DNA of 64,000 bases from Orientallactaga sibirica (taxonomy: Eukaryota; Chordata; Mammalia; Rodentia; Dipodidae). The stretch spans positions 3,141,501 through 3,205,500 of the forward strand of contig JAEOAD010002231.1 in the NCBI GenBank assembly GCA_036365145.1. The letters are read 5' to 3'. Both the position numbers and the translations under genes were made by a program. Of this stretch, positions 44,970 to 56,321 are shown one piece after another. Position 1 is the stretch's first letter. Every line of letters starts with the position of its first letter. The notes beneath the pieces are model-generated. The model was given only the letters and a program-made list of their open reading frames with translations, had not been told where the DNA came from and searched no databases.

Positions 44970-47237
44970 CCTTTCTTTTTATGCATTTCTTCCAATGCTC
45001 CACTCTCCAACCAACACTCCATCCCCTTAGCCTCTGTCATTAGTGGACATTTCATGGGATTTGCATCCTCCAAGGGACGTGTGTTACTATAAAGAGACAT
45101 TTTTGTTGGGAGGGTGGTACTGGCATCTAGCGGATAGAAACACAGAACAGCATGGTTTGCCACAGAAAGAATTGTCCACATCATAATATCCACAGGACTG
45201 AGGTTTGAAGCCCTATTCTAGCACATGCCCTAAACATGTTCACTTCCAGCTCTTCTATTGAAAGGGGGAAATGTGCTTGGCTGAACAGCAATGAGAAATA
45301 ATTCATTAAGCAGCATGGAAATGTGTGTTCCATTTTGTTCTAATTCAAAGTGATGAAGTTCTTTACGAATCACTCGAGTATTTCAGAAAAAGTAAATTTA
45401 TGTCCGGCTGTTAAACAGTGATACATTGTTCCTTTTGCACAAAAATCCATTTTCATGTCAGTGCACATTTCAGCTCTTTAATCTGTAACTAAATTTTCAA
45501 ACTTCTGGCAGGAAGCAGTCTCCTTTTCGGTGCCCTGCTCTCTATATGATATCTGCTTGATTCTATTAAGCACAGACATGTGCTTTGGTTCTTAGAGCCT
45601 GTCTCCTCTTTTTCCTGTTTCTCCTCTATCAACCCCTCCCTATGACTAGTTCTACAAAAGTTTGCAAACCCGTGGACTTTTTAAACAATAAATCTGCCAA
45701 AATTCTAAAACTTTTTAAGGAAACCATAACTAACTGAAAACATGATGGTGACTTTTTCCCCTTCTAACTACTCCATATGCTGATGCTGAGTGTAATGAAT
45801 CTACTTTATACTCAAATCGTTGGCTGTTTGGGTTATCTATCTAGCCTAAAATGTTTAAGCTAATATTTCCTTTTCCAATTAGTTTTGTAAACTACTTTGC
45901 TATACCATCGATCATACTTTCTTTCAAGTCAGAAGCATTTGCTGAATTTTATTTCACCAGATATTTATTGACAAATTCAAATTTCCCTTTTTGTCTCTTT
46001 GTAACTATTTCAGATTTAAAAAAAAAAAAAACTTGGCATTGTAGTTCATCATCTAAGTTCTGTCTTGTAAGACACTGGTCTGCAAGTGTGATTGCTGAAG
46101 GGGGAGAAAGTGAAAGTGACAGATTCCTTCTGTTGCTTTGTCACTGGTTTGTTGTATAATTTTGGAAAAATCTCATTTGTCTCTCAGCAAAATAATTGCT
46201 ATTTTACTGTGATATAAGTACCTCCAAAAGTTTCTAGTGCCACTAATTATGTTTTAATTCGGTGGTAAATACACCCTCCATTAGGGCTGGAAAGCTTATC
46301 TTCATCTCAGATTTTATGGGTAAAGTACAAAAGGAAAGTATTGGCATGGAAAAAAATCACCTCAGCCCATATGGGCCAAAAATATATGAACTCAGAAATC
46401 ATCTTGGAAACAGCAAGGATGTAAAAACAGGGAGCAGGCTAGCTCACCTTCCCATGAAGTTTTGAAGTATTGCTGTCAAGCTGCCTCATTAACTTCAAAT
46501 GTCTTGGGTCTCTGAGAAGATTGATTTCCCTTGTTGTCACATCAGCACATTGTCAAATGCCAAAATCATCAAAACAAAAACATCAATGGGAAATCTGTTT
46601 CTTTTTGGAGAAAAAAATTAAATGTTCTGGGTGAGGACTTGAGTGAAACAACTTTTGAATAAGTGTGACAGAGTTGGAAGCCAAAAATGCCACCATCGAC
46701 ATTAATGACACTATTTTTGTAGTGGTTGGATGGCTGCAGTTAAAAGACACCAGGATTTCAAGTATGTGGAATTTGCTCAGTGTTGAAACATACACAGTGT
46801 TTATGTCTCTGTCTCAGACATTTCAAAACAACAAAACAATAAGCATAGTAAATTTTGTTCACTCTAAATAGCAGGCTGTTAGTGTACTAAAAATACACTG
46901 ATGAATAGTCACTAAAATCAAAGGCTTTATCAATTGTAAGATTGCCAATATTTTAAATACAAAAGAAAGAAACTCTCAATTATGTGTAACACCATTGTTT
47001 TAAATACAAGTGAATAAAGAATCATTGATACTAAATGAATTATAACAAAATGCTCTCTAACTACACTAAATGTGATAGTTCTCAGTATTATTTGGGTTAA
47101 CATGTGAAAGCCTGGTGTCTTACAATGTCCATTGATGCTAAAGTTTCAATAATTACAAAAGTAGCATCCAGGTGTATCCATGTTCTTCCAAAAATATTTA
47201 TTGTTTTACAGTTGTCTAGGTTGAGGTCTTCAAGGAG
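44970..47237. other. Repeat-poor interval
   Basis: About 2.3 kb without clear SINE, LINE or LTR sequence. A weak MIR-like stretch near 46085-46200 is too diverged to call. 45250-45520 is non-repetitive and of balanced composition. No gene recognised. Confidence 0.42.
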
Positions 47238-47250
47238 CAAGTCTATTCTT

Positions 47251-47502
47251 TTTTTAACTATTTCATTATTTATTTATTTATATATTTATTTATTTGAGAG
47301 AGAGAGAGATAGAAATAAGCAGGTAGAGAGAGAAAGAATGGGCATGCCATGGCCTCCAGCCACTGCAAATGAACTCCAGATGCGTGTGCCCCCTTGTGCA
47401 TCTGGCTTACGTGGTTCTGGAGAATTGAGCCTCGAACTGACGTCCTTAGGCTTCACAGGCAAGCGTGTAACTGCTAAGCCATCTCTCCAGCCGCCCCCCC
47501 CA
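47251..47502 (-). mobile_element. DIP-like SINE, A subfamily, antisense
   Basis: 'gagagagagagagatagaaa', 'caaatgaactccagatgcgt', 'gtgcatctggcttacgtgg' and 'gctaagccatctctccagcc'. The target-site duplication 'caagtctattctt' lies at 47238-47250 and 47503-47515. A run of C residues sits at the head. A 147-residue plus-strand frame across it is incidental. Confidence 0.93.
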
Positions 47503-47716
47503 CAAGTCTATTCTTGTTGCACAGTGTTTAGCAAGTGTTTGCCATGAAATAGCTGGTTATGGTAGAATGTATAAATCAGTAAATGAATGAGTTCACTAAT
47601 GAGTGATTTTACTAAAGACTAAATTTGGCTCTGAATTACTTGGTAGTCAAAACAACAAGAAAATGTGGGTGGGTATAAAATTTCTGGTACCTGGTAGGAG
47701 AAAGAATTCTAAGTAA

Positions 47717-47871
47717 GCCAGATATGGTAGAACCTGCCTTTAATACTAGCACTTGGAAGACAGAGATAGGAGGATCACTATGACTGAGTTTGAGGTCAGC
47801 CTGGAACTACAGAGTGAGTTCCAGATCAGCCTGGGCTAGAGCAAGACCCTACCTTGAAAAAAAAAAAAAAA
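47717..47871 (+). mobile_element. B1 SINE, sense
   Basis: 'gccagatatggtagaacctg', 'tactagcacttggaagacag' and 'gcaagaccctaccttgaaaa'. It is flanked by 'aaagaattc', t or c, 'aagta' at 47701-47716 and 47872-47887. Confidence 0.92.
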
Positions 47872-47974
47872 AAAGAATTCCAAGTAGACTTCCTTCCTTC
47901 ATATTTCTCCCCATATATGCTTTTATCTATTTAGACAATTCATCAGCCAGATCTTGAATCTAACTAGTGCTTTC

Positions 47975-48085
47975 TTTCTATTTTTTTTTAAATAAGGGTT
48001 TAATATAACTATAGGCTGGCCTCAAACTTAGCATTCTCCTGCCTCAGCTGAGATCTGGGATTTTAAGCATGTGCCAGACTGGAGA
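47975..48085 (-). mobile_element. Old B1-like SINE, antisense
   Basis: 'ataggctggcctcaaactta', 'tctcctgcctcagctgaga' and 'ctgggattttaagcatgtgc' after a T-rich start. Diverged. Confidence 0.55.
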
Positions 48086-48374
48086 ATTAAGTGCTTTTAA
48101 TCAGTCCATCTTTGGTACTCTTTTTGGTGAACTCTTCTCTTAAAAATGGCATCCAACTGAGAGAGAGAGAGAATACAAGTCAAGCTTATTTGAGAGAAAT
48201 TCTGATTTTAAAAGTGCTTGGGCTGATTTTCTAAAATGTGACAAGAGTCAATTTCACATGAAATATTTGTTTTAAAATTATTACAATATAGAATGCTGTG
48301 TTTACTTATTTCTATGCTCTGTTTTGAGTATTTGAGAAGTTAATACTGAACACATTTGAGAAGTTAATACTACG

Positions 48375-48920
48375 AAAGCCTCTGCCCAAGTGGAGCTCGC
48401 ATATTAGTGACGATAAATATATGCAGAGTTCAAGGTACCATCTCTCTCTTTCAAATAAATAAAAGAATATTTTGAAAATATTTTTAAAAGAACATGATCA
48501 AGCAAGCAGGCTTGGGGAGTGCATTGCAACTTTAAATAGAGTAATAGAGGAAGACTCATTGAGAAGCTTACATTTTAGCAAAGACTAGATGCATAGATGC
48601 TGTGGAAACAGCTATATGGAGAGAAATGAGCCAGTGGAAAGACCTAGTCAGGAGCTTGCTTACAGTTCAGGGAAAGAGCAAGGAGGCCAAGGGAATGAAA
48701 ACATGGGGGAACAGAAGGAGGTTAGAGAGCTGATGAGGGGCCTAGATCACACAGAGCCTGCAGGACCTTGCACCACACCATTCATATAGGATAAAACAGC
48801 CTTCTGCTACATTCAGGTGATTGAATGGTTTTTATAGCTTAGTTAAAGTGGAATCATTAGACAATTTTGAGTAGAAATTGATGATACCTGACCTACTTCT
48901 GCATAGGATCTCTGTGTTAG
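48375..48920 (-). mobile_element. Ancient L2-like LINE relic, antisense
   Basis: 'cattgagaagcttacatttt', 'agcaaagactagatgc', 'gaaagagcaaggaggccaag' and 'ctagatcacacagagcctgc' are followed by 'gaatggtttttatagctta'. This order is that of an old mammalian repeat I associate with antisense L2. A SINE-tail-like piece ('ctctctttcaaataaataaa', 48446-48465) interrupts it. Confidence 0.5.
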
Positions 48921-49095
48921 AAACACATGGCAGGGAACAAACATAGAAACTAGGAAGTTGACAGTCTAACTTATCAAATGGGTAGATAATTAGTGATATT
49001 ATAGTATTACAGTATAATTATGCAGATAATTATAGTATATTCATCAAGGTTAAAGTAGTAAAGTGATACAAAATGGTCATATTCTAAATATATTT

Positions 49096-50300
49096 TCTTT
49101 TTTTAATTTTTTAATTAGTTATCTATATTATGTGTACAGAGTCATGATGGTACCATCATTAGCCTTCTCCCTGCCTCCCCCCTTGGGGAATGTGCATCTT
49201 GCATTGTGGGAATAGCCATCAGTTATGGGGGAGAGGCAATGTCTCTGGGCATAATGACCCAACCTATGGTTCTAACAATCTTTCCACCCCCCTCTTCTGC
49301 GAATTTCCCTAAGCCATGTTGGGTTCATTTTAGGTCTATTTCAGTGATGAGGTCATGGGAGTCTCTGTGTCTCTGGATCTCTGGTTTGGTAGGGGTTGAG
49401 TGTTCTCTGTGTCTATCTCCTTCACCCCTCTGCTGATACCAGGTTTGCTGAGAAAGCAGCACTCTAGCTCATTTCCCCAATTATTCGATGGGTTCGGCTG
49501 GTGCCCTGGTGAGGTGCGATGGGCTGATTCTCTTCTCAGGTTCCATGTCCATCTGAAAAAGAGAAGCAAATTCTCCAATGGAGAGTGAGGTCAGTGCAAG
49601 GTACATGGATAGCCATTATTGTTTTAGAGTGAATTTAATGGGTGTAGACCCTCTTGTATCCCACTATTGGTGGGAGCTTGATATTGGAGGGTGAACTCAT
49701 TTTTGGATATGGTTCTGACTTGTTTTCCAGTTCCAGGTATGGGTTCTATTCCACTGAATGGATCCTTTAGTCAAATCAAGAGCAGTTGGTAACTCACCAT
49801 GGCTGGGTGCCACTATTACATTTGTGTGAGCATCACAACAGGTTGATCGCTGCTGGGAAGTTTACATCTTGAGTTGCTTAGACAGATGTTGGTCATTTTC
49901 CCCCAGTTGCTCATGTAGTACCTTCTGGCACTAGACAAGCTAACTGTCTGGGGACTGTCTCTTCCAGATTCCAGCCAGGTCACTCCATGTTCCATCCCAA
50001 TAGCATATGGTGTGTTCAGCAATAGGGTCTTACCATTAACCTTTGGTGGGTCATCAAGTACTCTGACAGAAATCTGTCTTATTTTGGGAAATCTTGTAGG
50101 TGTCACCGATCAACAGCTGATTGTGGATGTTGACCACATGCTGGTACTGGGAATTACAGGTCAGTGCCTTGGGAAAAGAAGAAAGAAAAATATAGGCAGT
50201 ATGAAAAATAAAGAGAGAGAGAGAAAAGTAAGAAGAAGGTATGAGAGAGAGGAACAGGAGAAGGTTGAGGTTAGTCTGTATCCTACCCTCTCAAGGCCCC
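49096..50300 (-). mobile_element. LINE (L1-like) 3' UTR, antisense
   Basis: On the minus strand the block ends 'ctaattaaaaaattaaaaaa', an A-rich terminus. A G-rich stretch ('aagaggggggtggaaagat', minus strand) lies upstream, as in rodent L1 3' UTRs. No open frame longer than about 100 residues is present. I infer the L1 assignment; it is not a match I can prove. The left (5') border is uncertain. Confidence 0.5.
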
Positions 50301-51529
50301 TGTGATTCAGTTGTTATTTTCAAAGCATGAACAGCAGGGTTTCCTAAGTGCTTGATTTTTAGGTACAAAATGAGTAAGGCTATGATTGGAGCCAGTCAGT
50401 GGGAAATAGCTACAGTTCAATAATGAGCTAATTTTTAGGCAAAGGGCAAGTATTAGATTTTATGTATGAATCTGAAGTTCCAGAGCAGTCTGGATTAGGA
50501 GCCATTGGCAGGTGGATGGCCTTTCTAGTTATGAAAATGGATCAGGTCAAAGGGGATCAAAGAATAGCCCCAAATCCACTCCAACATCAAGAGTCAGGAG
50601 AAAACAACAACAACAACAACAAAGGAGTTTGAGTAGCAACGATGAATGGTATTGGAGGAAAGCTAACATTTGGGATTTGAAATAAATAAAATATATCACA
50701 AACGAAAGATGCTCAGCTAAGTCAAGGCTTCTAAAGGTTTTGAAAGAAAAGGTTAAGAACTATTTTATTTTGCATCATGGAGATTGTATTGTTGAATACA
50801 CATGGCTTCACAGAAAATTAAGTCATTTAATTTTCTGAGAAGCCATGTGATTATTTTAAAAGCACATATTCTGTTGATTTGTCTCTTTAAGGAATCCCAA
50901 TACATTTATATTAAAGTATTAAAATCTGCTTTTTTCCAAGCACTAAAAAAACTCATGCTATTGTGGAAAAATTAAACAATTATAAAATGGATATCTATAT
51001 TTCATATATAGCTTCAGTAACCAAAAGAGCAGCACAACCACTGTCAAGACCAGGCTAAAGAATGTGTCACTATTCCATACTCTTTACTGAGCTTGTAATT
51101 AAGCTCACAGTTGCATGTAGTGAGAAACAGTATTAAAAATAAATGACAATGAAGTTCCTTTCAGTTTGTCAAAGCAGGCTTGAAATCTCAAGATGTGAAA
51201 GATGTAATTCTCAGTACTAGTGTTGTAATCTACCGGGAGGAAAAAATAAAAGTATTATAACCTGCAGTGCAATAATAGGAAATATCCATGTAGGTCTCTA
51301 TCCTAGACACTGGGACAGAGCTACAGAATCCCTTGGAGTTTCCCAAGAATGGGGAGGTAGCATAATCTGTGGTGTGGCGTTTGTTGTCTTCCTGGATCTC
51401 TGAGGAGGAGCTCTTCAGATCCTCATGCATAGTGGTGGTAGTATAGGCTTTTGCTTTAATATTTGGTGTTTGCCCCTGCTTTCAGACACAGAGTATTTAA
51501 ATCCCTCAGAATGTCCTGTATAAGAGGAC
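50301..51529. other. Unassigned sequence containing a strong palindrome
   Basis: No gene or known repeat recognised, apart from the inverted repeat at 50799-50849 and a short (CAA)n run at 50606-50622. Confidence 0.4.
50799..50849. repeat. Near-perfect inverted repeat (23-bp arms, 5-base loop)
   Basis: Left arm 50799-50821 and right arm 50827-50849 are complementary at 22 of 23 positions, the exception being the 12th base of each arm. The loop is 'gtcat'. Pairing does not extend beyond the arms. It may be a relic of a palindromic MITE, but no family is recognised. Confidence 0.93.
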
Positions 51530-51860
51530 ATCTTATGCTCTCATAAGGGACTGACTCTTACTGGGCTCCTGCATAGAAACAGTCACCAGCAACATCAAGC
51601 TTGGATTATAAACTGGGAGGTTTCATTCCCAATCCCCATTCCTCGGATATGAAAGAAGAGCCAGGAATAACGTGAGTAATCAACCAGGCCATAAAATCCC
51701 TGTACTGCTTCCATCTATGGGCAAAGGCGGGTGGGGGGGGGGGCTGCACAGCCTAACTCCACTGGGTCAAAACCCCCTGCACATGAGACCTTTCCAGACC
51801 CTGTATATTGTTCATCCGACTTTATCTACATACATCCTTCTTTATGCCCTTAATCAGTAA
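51530..51860. other. Unclassified, possibly LTR-derived segment
   Basis: 'aagggactgactcttactgg', an 11-G run near 51733-51743, 'actccactgggtcaaaaccc' and 'gcacatgagacctttccaga' have the look of a rodent LTR read in reverse. I cannot name a family. Confidence 0.35.
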
Positions 51861-52215
51861 ATTAGTAACCCAAGTAGAGCATTTCTCTGAGGTGCATGGG
51901 CCGCTGTAGAACATTAACAGGAACCAAAGAGGAAAGCATCATGGGAACCTCATCGCAGAGCCGATTCATCGAAAACAAGGTCCAACTTGTGCTCACAGCG
52001 ACATCTAAAGTGGGGAGCAATTTTGCGGCACTGAGCTCTCTACCTGTGGGATCTGACACTATCCCTAGGTAAAGCCGTTCAAGTTGAATTAAAGGATACT
52101 TATGTGGTTTAACTGGAGAATCTGCCAGAGAACTTGCTTGTTATGTAGGGAAAGTCACCCTTCTGGATACAAATGGTGTCAGGAGTGCTGAGTGACTGGG
52201 AATACAGAGTAGGAA
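51861..52215 (+). mobile_element. MLT1-like MaLR LTR relic, sense
   Basis: 'gctctctacctgtgggatct', 'gacactatccctaggtaaag', 'agttgaattaaaggatactt' and 'aaatggtgtcaggagtgctg' match the order of the 3' part of old MLT1-type LTRs. Start is approximate. Confidence 0.55.
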
Positions 52216-53538
52216 AAAACTATGGGTTTCCTATAAGCATATTCTCTTAGTGCAGAGAAGTGAAATCTGCTCCTTTTCATAAAAAGGGGGAGGGGAACCA
52301 CAACTGAGTTTACGATTGTATTATTTTAGTCTGGTTACAGAGCACTTGAAAAATCAGATTTTATTTGATTTCTTTAATAAGTTCTTTCTCTCAAAACATA
52401 CAATTAAAATTAATAAGAGAAACACAATATAACCTCAAATGAGAGCTTATATGCTGCATTCCTTACAACAGCTGTTTCTATTTCATTTTAAATTAACCAA
52501 GCTTTATGTAGAGTTTGTAGCTGACCTTTCAAAGCTGCAGTGCTGTTAGCCCTAGAGCATGTGTTTCTGATTTTGTGTATCTGAGATAACATTTCTTATA
52601 TTTAAAAAACAAGACTGAATAGTGTCTGAAAAGAAGGAAATTTAGGCACTATTTGGATATCATTGTTATAAATGTGAATGTTACCGCTGAGGGTGTTGAA
52701 AACTAGAGGCTTTATCTCATTCTGGCTTTGTCCATTATTTCCTGGGTAGCCCCATTCTAAAAAAAATAAAAATAAAGCCCCACAACTGTGACATCTGAAG
52801 TGGACAGTGCAAGCATCACAAAAACATAAATAAATTTTATGATAGCCGTTCAACTTTTCAATTTTATCCCTAGTAAAATTTTGCATTTATGGGTAATAAC
52901 TTTCTTCCCTGGAGCTTAAATTCTGATGTGTACTTATCGGGACCCTTTAAACATCTTTTTAGAACTAGGCAGGAAACTCATGTCAGTCAAGACATAAATG
53001 TAAACAAAGCCAGGCTCTACTATGTGTCAGGAAAAAGGAAAGCTATTGAAGTATTACATAGAAACTGTTAATTTCCTATTCCCTGTTGAGAAGTAAGCAC
53101 ATGAACATTGGCTTAAAATGTCTTACATTACAGTCAGGGGAATATAAGATAGCACTACAAAATGCTTTTTCTAATGGCGAGAGCAAGAATTTCTTATCCT
53201 CAACCTGAGTGTGAGCAATAGAACATCACATGTCCGTCACTGTGTAGAACATGAGTATGAAACACCCCAGATCCTTCTCTACTACCTCTGCCTCCCTGAG
53301 GGTATGCAGGCATTGATAGACAGACTCTCCTCCCAGGAAACCTCAGAGCAGTGTTTGTCCTATATCAGAAGGCTTATCCCACCAGGTACCATAGTTCCCT
53401 GCTACTATCAACATCTTGTGAGTCATCGGTCCTCTTTTTGAGAGAAGATTAAAAATGAATTTCAGGTGTGATTTATACCAGAAGAAAAATAATCAATCCC
53501 TTTCAAACTCATGAAATTTCTTATAAAGAAAAGTTGCA
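52216..53538. other. Repeat-poor interval
   Basis: About 1.3 kb with no clear repeat. A 76-residue plus-strand frame (53211-53441) has mixed composition but no recognised domain and no supportable splice boundary. Confidence 0.4.
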
Positions 53539-53866
53539 GGGCTGGAGAGATGGCTTAGTGGTTCAGTCGCTTGCCTGTAAAGCCTAAAGACCCAAATTTG
53601 ATTCCTCAGTACCCATGTAAAGCTGGAAGCATAGAGTGGCACATACATCTAGAGTTCATTTGCAGTGGCCAGAGGTCCTGGTATGTTTCTTCTCTCTATC
53701 TCTCTTTCTCCCTCTATTTTTCTTTCTCCCTCTCTGTCTGTCTCTCTCCTCTCCCAGGTATGATGGTGCACACTTTTAATCCCAGCACTTGGAAAGCTGA
53801 AGTAGGAGGATCACTGTGAGTTTGAGGCTAGCCTCTGAGTACATAGTGAATTCCAGGTCAAAAAAA
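53539..53866 (+). mobile_element. DIP-like SINE joined to a B1 (possible dimeric SINE), sense
   Basis: A DIP-A ('gggctggagagatggcttag' to a CT-rich part ending near 53753) runs without an A tail straight into a B1 head ('ccaggtatgatggtgcacac'). The B1 ends early at 'attccaggtcaaaaaaagt'. The absence of an A tail between the two parts argues for a fused unit over a simple tail insertion. Flanks 'aaaagttgca' and 'aaaagtttaca' are only roughly alike. Confidence 0.8.
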
Positions 53867-54284
53867 GTTTACAAAAAGCCTAGTTTTCTGCCTGCTTGGA
53901 AAGCCAATAGCAAAATGTCAATTCTGGGACTAGAATGTTAACTGAGATTTGTCCCCACTATGTTGTGTTTGCTTTGTGTAACACTGGCTTGAGTTTTAAA
54001 ATGATAATGAAGGAAAAGCAGATTCCACCTGGGATTGCTGTCCTGGGTTTGTGCATATCATCATCTTTGGGGACTCAGTATGGGATTTGTGACCACTGAC
54101 TTAGTATATTATCTTCTGAAAGTAGTTCCCTCAAAGACCATATCATCTTCCATTAGGCCCTATCACTTTAATGTTCCAGTATCTCAAATGTCTCTCAACA
54201 TTAACACACTCAAAACTGAGACTCCAGCCAATAAACCCCTAGGTGACAAACTATAGCCAAATCATATCAAATTTCAATAGAATT
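53867..54284. other. Unassigned interval
   Basis: No gene or repeat recognised. Confidence 0.35.
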
Positions 54285-54655
54285 ATGTGATGATTAATCT
54301 TGATTGTCAAATTGGTTGGATTAGTTAGCACTAAGGAGATTAGTGAAGCTTATCCCTAGATGTTTCTGGGTAAGGAGATCATGATGGCTGTGTTATAAAT
54401 CCATCCTTGATGGATTCAAAATAATATGGCATTATTAGAACATAGCGAAACATATGAGGGAGGGCTTAGTTCTAGGAAAAGTCACTGGAGGCATGGCCCT
54501 AGGGGATTATATCTTGCTTTGGACTCATTCACTACAATTTTTTTCTATTTCTTTTTAGCTAAGAAGAAATTTATCTACTACAGAATATTCTGTCTCACAA
54601 CACTTCCAGAAACAGAGGAACAGAGGAAACTGTGAACCAAAATAAACAATTTCTC
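54285..54655 (+). mobile_element. ERVL/MLT2-like LTR, sense
   Basis: 'tgatgattaatcttgattgt' and 'caaattggttggattagtta' open the element. 'gtgaaccaaaataaacaatt' near the end contains the polyadenylation-signal-like AATAAA. Diverged; subfamily unknown. Confidence 0.5.
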
Positions 54656-54724
54656 CATTTTTTTGTCAGATATATGATCATAATAATGAGGAAAGTATCT
54701 ACAATTCAATCTATCTTTCTCTTA

Positions 54725-54730
<6 letters not shown>

Positions 54731-54814
<84 letters not shown>
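54731..54814. repeat. Compound (CT)n(CA)n microsatellite
   Basis: About 19 CT units pass directly into about 22 CA units. Confidence 0.97.
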
Positions 54815-54815
<1 letters not shown>

Positions 54816-54822
54816 TGCTATA

Positions 54823-54935
54823 GGACCCAGCCTGGCCTTAAACTTGCAACACTGACCAGTCTAACACACGGTCCTCTTGCCTCAGCCTCCTAGGATTATA
54901 GCCATATATCACTACTGTATCCCTGTAAAGCCATT
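54823..54935 (-). mobile_element. Old B1-like SINE, antisense
   Basis: 'acccagcctggccttaaact', 'cttgcctcagcctcctagga' and 'ttatagccatatatcactac'. The microsatellite lies on the side that would be the SINE tail, so the tail may have seeded it. Confidence 0.5.
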
Positions 54936-54959
54936 GTGGAACTATGAAGTTAACCTTTG

Positions 54960-55672
54960 GGATGCAATGGAGACGCCAAGAGTTTGGGGGTTCCAGGACT
55001 GTGGGACATGAAATGTCTACCAAGAAAATCAGCTAGCTCTGGCTTGGGTAAACCCACTGAGAAAACAAGTAGCACAGTGAGAGTAAAACATTGGCCAGTC
55101 CTTTTGGAATCAAAGAACTTCATTTATCATGGGTCTCAGATGCCAGACATGAAGCTGCAAAACTTGATGTTTGTGCTGGTGGTTATTGAGCTTGCATTGG
55201 TCAAGTCTTTCCTTATTATGCCACCTTTGTGTAATGGGAATGTTTACTCTATGCTAGTATTTTGGAAGTATGTAACATGTGTTTTGACTTTATAGGTCTT
55301 ACCCTTAAGAAAGCATATTGAATCTCAGATGAGACTTTGGACTTTTGAATGGTATTAGGCGGTTACATTTTATGGGGACTATTAAAATTTTTATTTATTT
55401 ATTTTTATTTATTTTACAGAGAAAGGCAGAGAGAAAGAGAGAATGGGCGTTCCAGGGCCTTCAGCCACTGTAGGCGAATTCCAGATACATGCACCACCTT
55501 GTGCATCTGGTTTATGTGGGTGCTGAAGAATCGAACCTGGGTGCTTTGGCTTTACAGGCAGGTGCCTCAACTGCTAAGCCATCTCTCCAGCCCTATGGGA
55601 ACTTTTTAAAGTTTGACCGAGTGCTTTTTGTATTGTGAAATGATCATGAATCTATGGTGACCAGGGATAGAA
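54960..55672 (+). mobile_element. MaLR internal region, sense, 3' part, with SINE inserted
   Basis: 'gggaatgtttactctatgct', 'gaagtatgtaacatgtgttt' and 'ctcagatgagactttggac' match 38646-40020. It resumes after the SINE with 'tatgggaactttttaaagtt' and leads straight into an LTR. The 5' LTR and 5' half are missing. Confidence 0.78.
55381..55593 (-). mobile_element. DIP-like SINE, A subfamily, antisense
   Basis: 'acagagaaaggcagagagaa', 'ttgtgcatctggtttatgtg', 'gaatcgaacctgggtgct' (B box on the minus strand) and 'ctgctaagccatctctccag'. The target-site duplication 'tatggg', g or a, 'act' lies at 55371-55380 and 55594-55603. Confidence 0.92.
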
Positions 55673-55989
55673 TGTGGTGACTTGAATGTAAATTTCCCTC
55701 AGAGCTTCAAGTATTTGTGTTTAAGCTTCCTACTTAATCTCCAGTTGAGGGAGTCTTTGGGAGGTGGATTCCTTGTTTTAGGAGGTGTACAGACCTTCCA
55801 GTTGATTAGTCTAACACTATGGAGTGTTCAGAGATTTCTTGTTCTTATTTTCTCTCTGTGTTGCAGATGTGTAATGAAGTGAGCCATTTTCTTCCACCAT
55901 GATGGAGCTTCCTTCAAAACTATAAGCCTGAAATAAATCCTTTCCACTCATAAGATTCTTCTGGTCATGTGTTTTGTCCCAACAACAAT
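55673..55989 (+). mobile_element. MaLR LTR, sense (3' LTR)
   Basis: 'tgtggtgacttgaatgtaaa', 'gtctttgggaggtggattcc', 'ccaccatgatggagcttcct' and 'cctgaaataaatcctttcc'. It belongs with the internal region just upstream and is the subfamily of 42713-43036. Confidence 0.85.
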
Positions 55990-56009
55990 AATGGTAAGTA
56001 TTACTTTGG

Positions 56010-56282
56010 TACACTGTCTTCCAAACACAAAGTAGTCATTGCATTTATGATCTCATGGCTGATGTCATTACCTGCACCAGACCTTTATAATATTGGGCCC
56101 ATCAACATGTTGTAACAGGTGATGGAGGAAGACAAAGAAGTTATCAAGTGCTGAAGAGATGGTTTAGCAGTTAAGGTGTTTGCCTGTAAAGCCTAAGGAC
56201 CTAGGTTTGACTCCCCAGGACCCACATAAGTCATATGCACAAGGATGTTCCTGCATCTGGAGGCTGGAGACCCTGATGTGTC

Positions 56283-56321
<39 letters not shown>

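Noticed and set aside
46085..46200. MIR fragment
   Set aside because: Only the 'cactggtttgttgtataatt' region and a following 'ctctcagc' fit. This is too weak to report as a feature.
47104..47547. 147-residue open frame on the plus strand
   Set aside because: Most of it reads through an antisense DIP-like SINE including its purine-rich tract.
53211..53441. 76-residue frame that reads more like ordinary protein than its neighbours
   Set aside because: No family recognised and no acceptor or donor pair I could defend. Calling an exon would be guesswork.
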